DNA of 64,000 nucleotides from Tachypleus tridentatus (lineage: Eukaryota > Arthropoda > Merostomata > Xiphosura > Limulidae), in NCBI RefSeq assembly GCF_004210375.1, contig NC_134835.1:67796447-67860446 (forward strand), read 5' to 3'. The notes beneath the pieces were generated by a model that saw only the letters and a list, made by a program, of their open reading frames with translations, had not been told where the DNA came from and ran no database searches. Shown here one piece after another: positions 58,591 to 64,000 of this stretch (position 1 is the first letter of the stretch; every line of letters starts with the position of its first letter). Made by a program: the position numbers and the translations under genes.

Positions 58591-60511
58591 CGATTAATTC
58601 TAAGCATAAAACATTAGGGTAGATTAACAATAACATAATGAGAGTGTTGTTCAGGTAAGGGGAGTTTCCATATTTTGTTATTCCCATATCGTGATATATC
58701 TTGAAGTTTCCTTTCATCTATAAACATGAGTTTCGTACACCCCACATGTCCACAAACATCGTCTATCTTCTTATGGATGACTTATAATTTCCTGTCCTAT
58801 AAGACTGAGGAAGTTATTTCTGTCTAACACAAGATTCATTTCGTATACAGTATATTGTGATTGCTTTACCGTATATTGAAAACCCTGCAACGATATTTTG
58901 CACAAAATGTCAAGAAAAAATTCTGAAGTCACTGAAATTGGCTGAATATGAAGCTTCATAAATATTACAGTGAAAACGTATTTCGTTTTATCAAGAACTA
59001 TTTGGGTTTATCTACAGCTTGGAAAGCATAAGTGTTGCCTTGACATTTTATACTTTGTTACTCAATAAATTTTGTTCATCGAAAGATTCAGAAAACAGTT
59101 TTGCTAACACAAAAGCCACACTTTGTTAACAACTTTCTAGGATCAGAGGTAGTGTTATTTCTATCAGTTTTGTCGTTAATGTAAACACATGTATTCATAA
59201 AGTTTTTAAAAGTCAAGTTTAGAAAACATTGAAGATTTAGAGTCACTGAACCTCAAGAATGGAAACTTTATCATATTTTCTCCACGTAATTTTTGTAGGT
59301 TGGTATAATTTTTAACCTGTAATAAATAGTCTGATTAAACCCACAGAAAATATTTTCGTTCACGTAGAAGAAGGAAGAATTAAAATATAGCTTTCATACA
59401 TATAAGAGATATATGCAGCAAGCAAATAAATAAGTCATATAATAACTCCGCAGCTAAAAAATGTAGAAGTTATTTTCAAGAAAAGTTTTGCGAAAAAGAT
59501 TTATATAAACATATACAGGTATAAGTGTACAATCTCATAATGAAATGAACTGCTAGATTTCACAGTTTCAGCGAAATTTCATATCCTTTTCACACGCATG
59601 AGCTGAGCTGCCAAAGTCGTGATTAAAGTATTATATTGGAGACAGTTAAATTTATACATTTGTGGGGACGTTTATTGACAGAGATGTTTGTATATGTAGT
59701 GATATAAGCAGGGTTGAGATGATTTAGAACGTTAGAAACTAAAACTAAGAGACGATGGGATGATCCTTTACAGATAACCTTAAAACGTTTTGTTTGATTT
59801 AGTAAGTTATATAAAATAGTATGTTTTAGAAGTATCACAGATATCGTATTCTTAGTTGTATTTTGCTGAATAATTCTGAAGAATACATTCGTAGCTTCAT
59901 TGCTACATACTCTTCAAGTCATACATAAATATAGGTTTAATGTGGCGAGTCAAAACATCATACCTACTAATATACATGTCATTACTGCAAGAAGCCTAGT
60001 CTCGGTCTTTCAATTTACCCTTTTTCCAAGTTTGGTGATGAGAGTTGAAAACACCCGTAAAATTCATTGACAAATGACAAATCGAACGATAGATTTGTCT
60101 ACATTTCTGTGTTATACTAGTTGACTTGGTAGCTGGCTATTTTTAGGTTCATCCTTCAAGCTTTATAATGTAGTACTTCAAAACTAGACAAAAAATGCAT
60201 ACAAAATGTAATTAGAGTTAGAGAAACAAAACACGTACTGGAAAGTAAATTTTTATTCTTATTTCTAAACTGAGAAAATTAATTGTAGCTAAACACAGAC
60301 TAATAAACTGTCAATAATAATACAAACTAAAAATCAAAAGTATTCAGGGAAGAAAATATTAAATTACTTTACAAGCAAAATTGTGAGAAGTGAACTGTTT
60401 TTAAATCATTAAGTAAAGCTTTTGTCATAAGCAAACTTTAGAGTGATGGGTTCTTTACGCCATTTTGTTATTGTTATTGCACTGAACTGAAAACTATATA
60501 ACGAGACCAAT
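58591..60511. other. Unidentified AT-rich DNA
   Basis: Three short minus-strand ORFs (62-71 codons) have no recognised domain. No repeats were seen. Confidence 0.4.
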
Positions 60512-60771
60512 TTGTTTTGTTGAATTTTTGCGCAAAGGCTACTTGTATTGTTATTGCTAGTTTTGAAGCGATAAGCTAGATGAAAAACAGATAGTCCGCA
60601 CCACCCACCGCTAACTCTTGACTACTTTTTACCAACAGACAGCGCGTCTGACTATCATATCATCACGTCTAGTCTGAAAAGGTGAGCATGGGACGTGTTC
60701 GGCAGCGGGTTTCGATCCCGCGACCCACAGAGTATGAATTGAACGTCTAATCATTTGACCCTGCTTGGCAG
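60512..60771 (-). mobile_element. Family A SINE, diverged, inverted
   Basis: TTTGTTTTGTTGAATTTTTGCGCAAAGG to TAATCATTTGACCCTGCTTGGC keeps the family A order (CCACCCACCGCTAACTCTTG, CGGGTTTCGATCCCGCGACC). It has many changes and small deletions, so it is an old copy. Confidence 0.85.
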
Positions 60772-62046
60772 AAGAACTGCGTTTTACAGATGAGATGGAA
60801 AATGTATTTGATGCAAGGAAAATACAACAGAAAAAAATTGCTGTGTTATGTAAAGCTTATGTATATGATGCTCTTTTTCACATTTAGTATACAAGCTAAG
60901 AAAAGTAAGTTCAGAAAATGTTCACCAGTTGTCCAAAAGAAAGGTATGTTTAAAACATCAAGCATTTCAGAAATAGTTTCGGAGAGCATACTTTTCCAAA
61001 TAATCTGATTGAACAAATTACTTTGCTTAATTAATACGACAAATATGCTCTCTATAGTAAAGCAACTTTATGAAAACCAGCTTCGAATGGTCAAACGTGT
61101 TTCTCTCCCAAGCATTCTTGGAAAATTAGAGAAGGAATTACGTCAGAGCTGTTGTTCTTCCCAAGCCAGGGTGTAGCAAAAACCTGTTTTTTGAAAACAC
61201 TTTTCTCACCAAATAACGCACATGGAAAGACAGATTTTATATTTACTAACACACTGACTGACTATCAAACTAACGAGGCAGGTGTACATCAGAAAACTCG
61301 TTATGAAGATATATTATCACACAAAATATTTCTATAATTACCGTTCTATTGTAAGATGGCAGTAGAAGTCGGTGCTAAAGATAATTTAATTACGAATAAA
61401 TAAATAAAGTCTGAATTTATGCATTTCATGGCTAGAAATGTTTTATAAGTTTCAAATTATAAGTTGGAAAACATTCAAGGCAGAGAAATTATACTAAAAT
61501 ATTGAAGAATTTGGTATGAAATTTATAAAACAAATTGAAACTGAGTACAACGCAGGAATTATCTGTCGTAATTTACAAAGCTGTAGACGAGATTCCTTGT
61601 TGAACATCTATGGTTTCATTAAAATGACGCTAGTAAAACAAGCGCCAAAGTGCCATCACAATCGCATTGTTTTAGTTGTACATATTTTCTGCTAAAATGA
61701 CAACAGAGATATATCGAGCCCACACCTTAAGACTTTAGAAGAATGTCACCATTTTATCGGGTAAAAATTAGCTTCACTACGATACAGTCACGTGTTGATA
61801 GATTACACTGAGATTGATTGCCAGCCAGTTCATCAGAAACTGTTAAATCAATATGAAACCTATGGAAGTACAAAGTGATACGATACCTAATACTAGTTGT
61901 GATTCCAGACATGGATCCCGGGACTGAAATACCGCATGAAAACCGAGTATGAATCAAAGTTTGGGATATATAGTTTTACTCCTTCTGAAAATTGTAGTAG
62001 AAATGATACAGTAAAAAAAAATTATGTAAGAGTCAACAGAGGGTAC
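60772..62046. other. Unidentified AT-rich DNA
   Basis: Plus-strand ORFs at 60790-61008 and 61152-61337 are open for 60-72 codons but have no recognised domain or splice context. Confidence 0.35.
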
Positions 62047-62145
62047 GTGAAACTGGAACTGTTATCAACAAAAGTGATCGAGAAACTAGAACTGTTAGTA
62101 ACAGAAGTGGTCGTGAAACTAGAACTGTTAATAACAGAAGTGGTC
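62047..62145 (+). repeat. 33-bp tandem repeat, 3 copies, in an open frame
   Basis: Three units of exactly 33 bp (starts 62047, 62080, 62113) share GAAACTAGAACTGTTA.TAACAGAAGTGGTC. In one frame they encode 11-residue repeats of the form KLELL.TEVV within a 70-codon ORF (61936-62148). The multiple-of-three length keeps the frame open but does not prove coding. Confidence 0.93.
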
Positions 62146-62529
62146 TAGGTAAAAATTAAAGCTCGTCAAAAATGACATTAAGTATAACAATATATGATGT
62201 TTTGTGAAAGAGATGAGAGTGAAATGCAGATTTTGTCAACGACCTTGATATAATTATAAAAGTGAATGATATCTATAGAATAGTGAAAGATACACTAAAT
62301 AGTCTCAATGGGCGAATACCTCCGCTGATACAAGGTACTAAATTAAAAGGTTAAATGGGGTTTGGATCACAAATAGTGGAATGAACAAAGCTTGAGACGT
62401 GTGCTCTTCAAAGATGGATCCAAATTCAAATTGTTCAGCAGCAAGCAACAACAGCTTGTTCTACAGCTAAAAGGTGAATAATGTCACAAAAAAACATATC
62501 ACATTTAAAGTGAAGCAAGAATTTTTGGT
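62146..62529. other. Unidentified DNA
   Basis: Nothing recognised. Confidence 0.4.
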
Positions 62530-62783
62530 CGGTTTGTTTTGACTTTCGCGCGAAGCTACACAAGGGCTATCTGGGCTAGCCGTCTCTAATTTAGCAGTGT
62601 AAGGCAGCTAGTTATCACCACCCACCGCCAACTCTTGGGCTACTCTTATACGAAAGAATAACGACCGTCACATAATAACGCCCCCACGGCAGAAAATATA
62701 AGCATTTTTGGGGTGTTGGGGATTCGAACCCGCGACCTTCGTCTTATAAGCCGGGTGCCTTAACCACCTGACCATGCTGGCCC
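62530..62783 (-). mobile_element. Family A SINE, inverted
   Basis: It runs from TTTGTTTTGACTTTCGCGCGAAGC to CTTAACCACCTGACCATGCTGGCC. A short internal deletion removes CTAGAGGGAA-type sequence between GTGTAAG and GCAGCTAG. Confidence 0.9.
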
Positions 62784-63941
62784 TAGTATTCTGAAAACTC
62801 AGTACAAATGCAGAATCTAAGAGTTATTTCTGTACTGCGGCAATGGCCTGGTTTAGCTTCTCCGAAAAAAAAAACATACGTGTCTTCATCCTACATTTTT
62901 TTCTGTTAACGTTGCATCAGTTCGGGTAAAAACGTTTGTCAAATAACTCAATCATATGAAAGGCATATAGATTAACTTACAATCCAGGACTCTAATTTAT
63001 AATATGTGTATTGTTCAAAGATGTATTTGCATATCGACAGTTTAAAGTAAGAGGTAGCAGTGCAGTTTCACTAAGTGTTTCATGCGTACATTGCTTTGTT
63101 GCCAAATGTCTTGAATTGCATTTATACTAATAACTCACGAATTAGTTAGAGAAGTTATAGAAGCAACAACTGTTGTACAGTATATTCAAGAATCATGACT
63201 GGCATTCAGAGACTTAAATACGTAAAGGTATAAACAGATAATAAGCACACAGACACACACGTATACATATGAGCAGTCTAGTTGTATGTTACTAAACAAA
63301 CATGGTCGTGTAATAAATACATATATATATAATATCATCGTGAGTGTTTAGTTTCACTTTGTTTAGTATCGAACCCGTCAGCTCCGGGTACTTGATAGCA
63401 TTCTGTATTTCGAGGAATGGAGTTAGCTGGTTTATTCAGCTTCAAACAGATAACTGAATACGGATCTGCTATGACCGTTGAAGTGTCGCTCTCTGATTGT
63501 GTCCCTCAAAAACGAAGAGCTGTGACGAAAACGTTGTGTAGATTTTATGCTAAGTACTGGGCGTGGGAGTTATCTTTAAAGTGAACGTGAACATCGCGAG
63601 ATCCTAGATGAACACATCCCAGGAGCCTTAGAAAAACGTTTTGGTCAGAAGACCAATACATTCTTTAAAAAGATAATGTTTTAGTTATAAAACAAGCTCA
63701 CGTCTGATTAAATAAAGAAGCACTATCAGACTACTAGAATACTCCACTTCTCCTGTAGAGATAAGTTCTTAGGACGTCTTTATAACATTCGAAGATAAGA
63801 AAAGTCTCTTCACTTCAAGTATATCTCTTAACATACTAGCAGATTCTCAACCCAAGAGCTTTACAATACCGGACTAGGAAAAGTAACTATATTAACTTCC
63901 CTTCACAACTAGTTTCTCAAGCTATTTTTGACAGGACATTA
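62784..63941. other. Unidentified AT-rich DNA
   Basis: An AT run of about 12 bp lies at 63320-63332. Nothing else was recognised. Confidence 0.4.
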
Positions 63942-64000
63942 TTTGTTGTTTATGAATTTCACTCAAAGCTACACGAGGGTCATCTACGCTATCCGTCTCT
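63942..64000 (-). mobile_element. Family A SINE cut by the window end
   Basis: TTGTTGTTTATGAATTTCACTCAAAGCTACACGAGGGTCATCTACGCTATCCGTCTCT is the reversed tail and start of the body. The head lies beyond the window. Confidence 0.88.

Overview
This is an AT-rich, gene-poor window from an animal nuclear genome. Spliceosomal signals, tRNA-derived SINEs, Tc1/mariner relics, a non-LTR retrotransposon and one metazoan-type leucine-rich-repeat receptor rule out a prokaryote or organelle. The most abundant SINE (called family A here) resembles repeats I associate with horseshoe crab genomes. A chelicerate, probably a horseshoe crab, is therefore my best guess; this rests on memory of the repeat, not on a search.

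Only one gene looks intact. It lies on the minus strand at 30872-32416 and encodes a 514-residue single-pass membrane protein with about 14 leucine-rich repeats. The whole coding region is in one exon, just downstream of a clear 3' splice site, so at least one 5' UTR exon must lie further right. A PDZ-type C-terminus and a signal peptide suggest a cell-surface adhesion or signalling protein of the tartan/capricious type.

The rest is mostly repeat-derived. There are three SINE families: A (about 275 bp, Thr-tRNA-like head), B (about 120 bp) and C (about 120 bp, B-like head but an AC-rich tail). Many copies keep 10-12 bp target-site duplications. A 4-kb non-LTR element (about 51702-55735, minus) keeps a gag-like ORF1 with a zinc knuckle, an endonuclease and an RNase H, but has lost its reverse transcriptase through an internal deletion. 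Its 3' end shares a short block with the tails of the SINEs, which points to a relative of this LINE as the machinery that copied them. Decayed Tc1/mariner elements lie at 5236-6432 and 25640-26500. A broken copy of a widespread arthropod orphan family, itself with an internal deletion, lies at 8814-9427.

The window also carries an unusual number of old, diverged minisatellites with 33-77 bp units, at about 541-775, 11585-13390, 24851-25122, 33990-34135, 46110-46645, 49855-50173, 56035-56490 and 62047-62145, and possibly 50950-51290. A 228-bp segmental tandem duplication at 43330-43785 copied half of a SINE with its flank.

Layout: 1-16 kb, SINEs, a mariner relic, the orphan pseudogene and a long decayed minisatellite. 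16-21 kb, featureless AT-rich DNA with microsatellites. 21-30 kb, SINEs, a minisatellite and a Tc1 relic. 30-33 kb, the LRR gene. 33-51 kb, SINEs, minisatellites and unidentified DNA. 51.7-55.7 kb, the LINE. 56-64 kb, a minisatellite, SINEs and unidentified DNA. No rRNA genes, functional tRNA genes or CRISPR arrays were seen.
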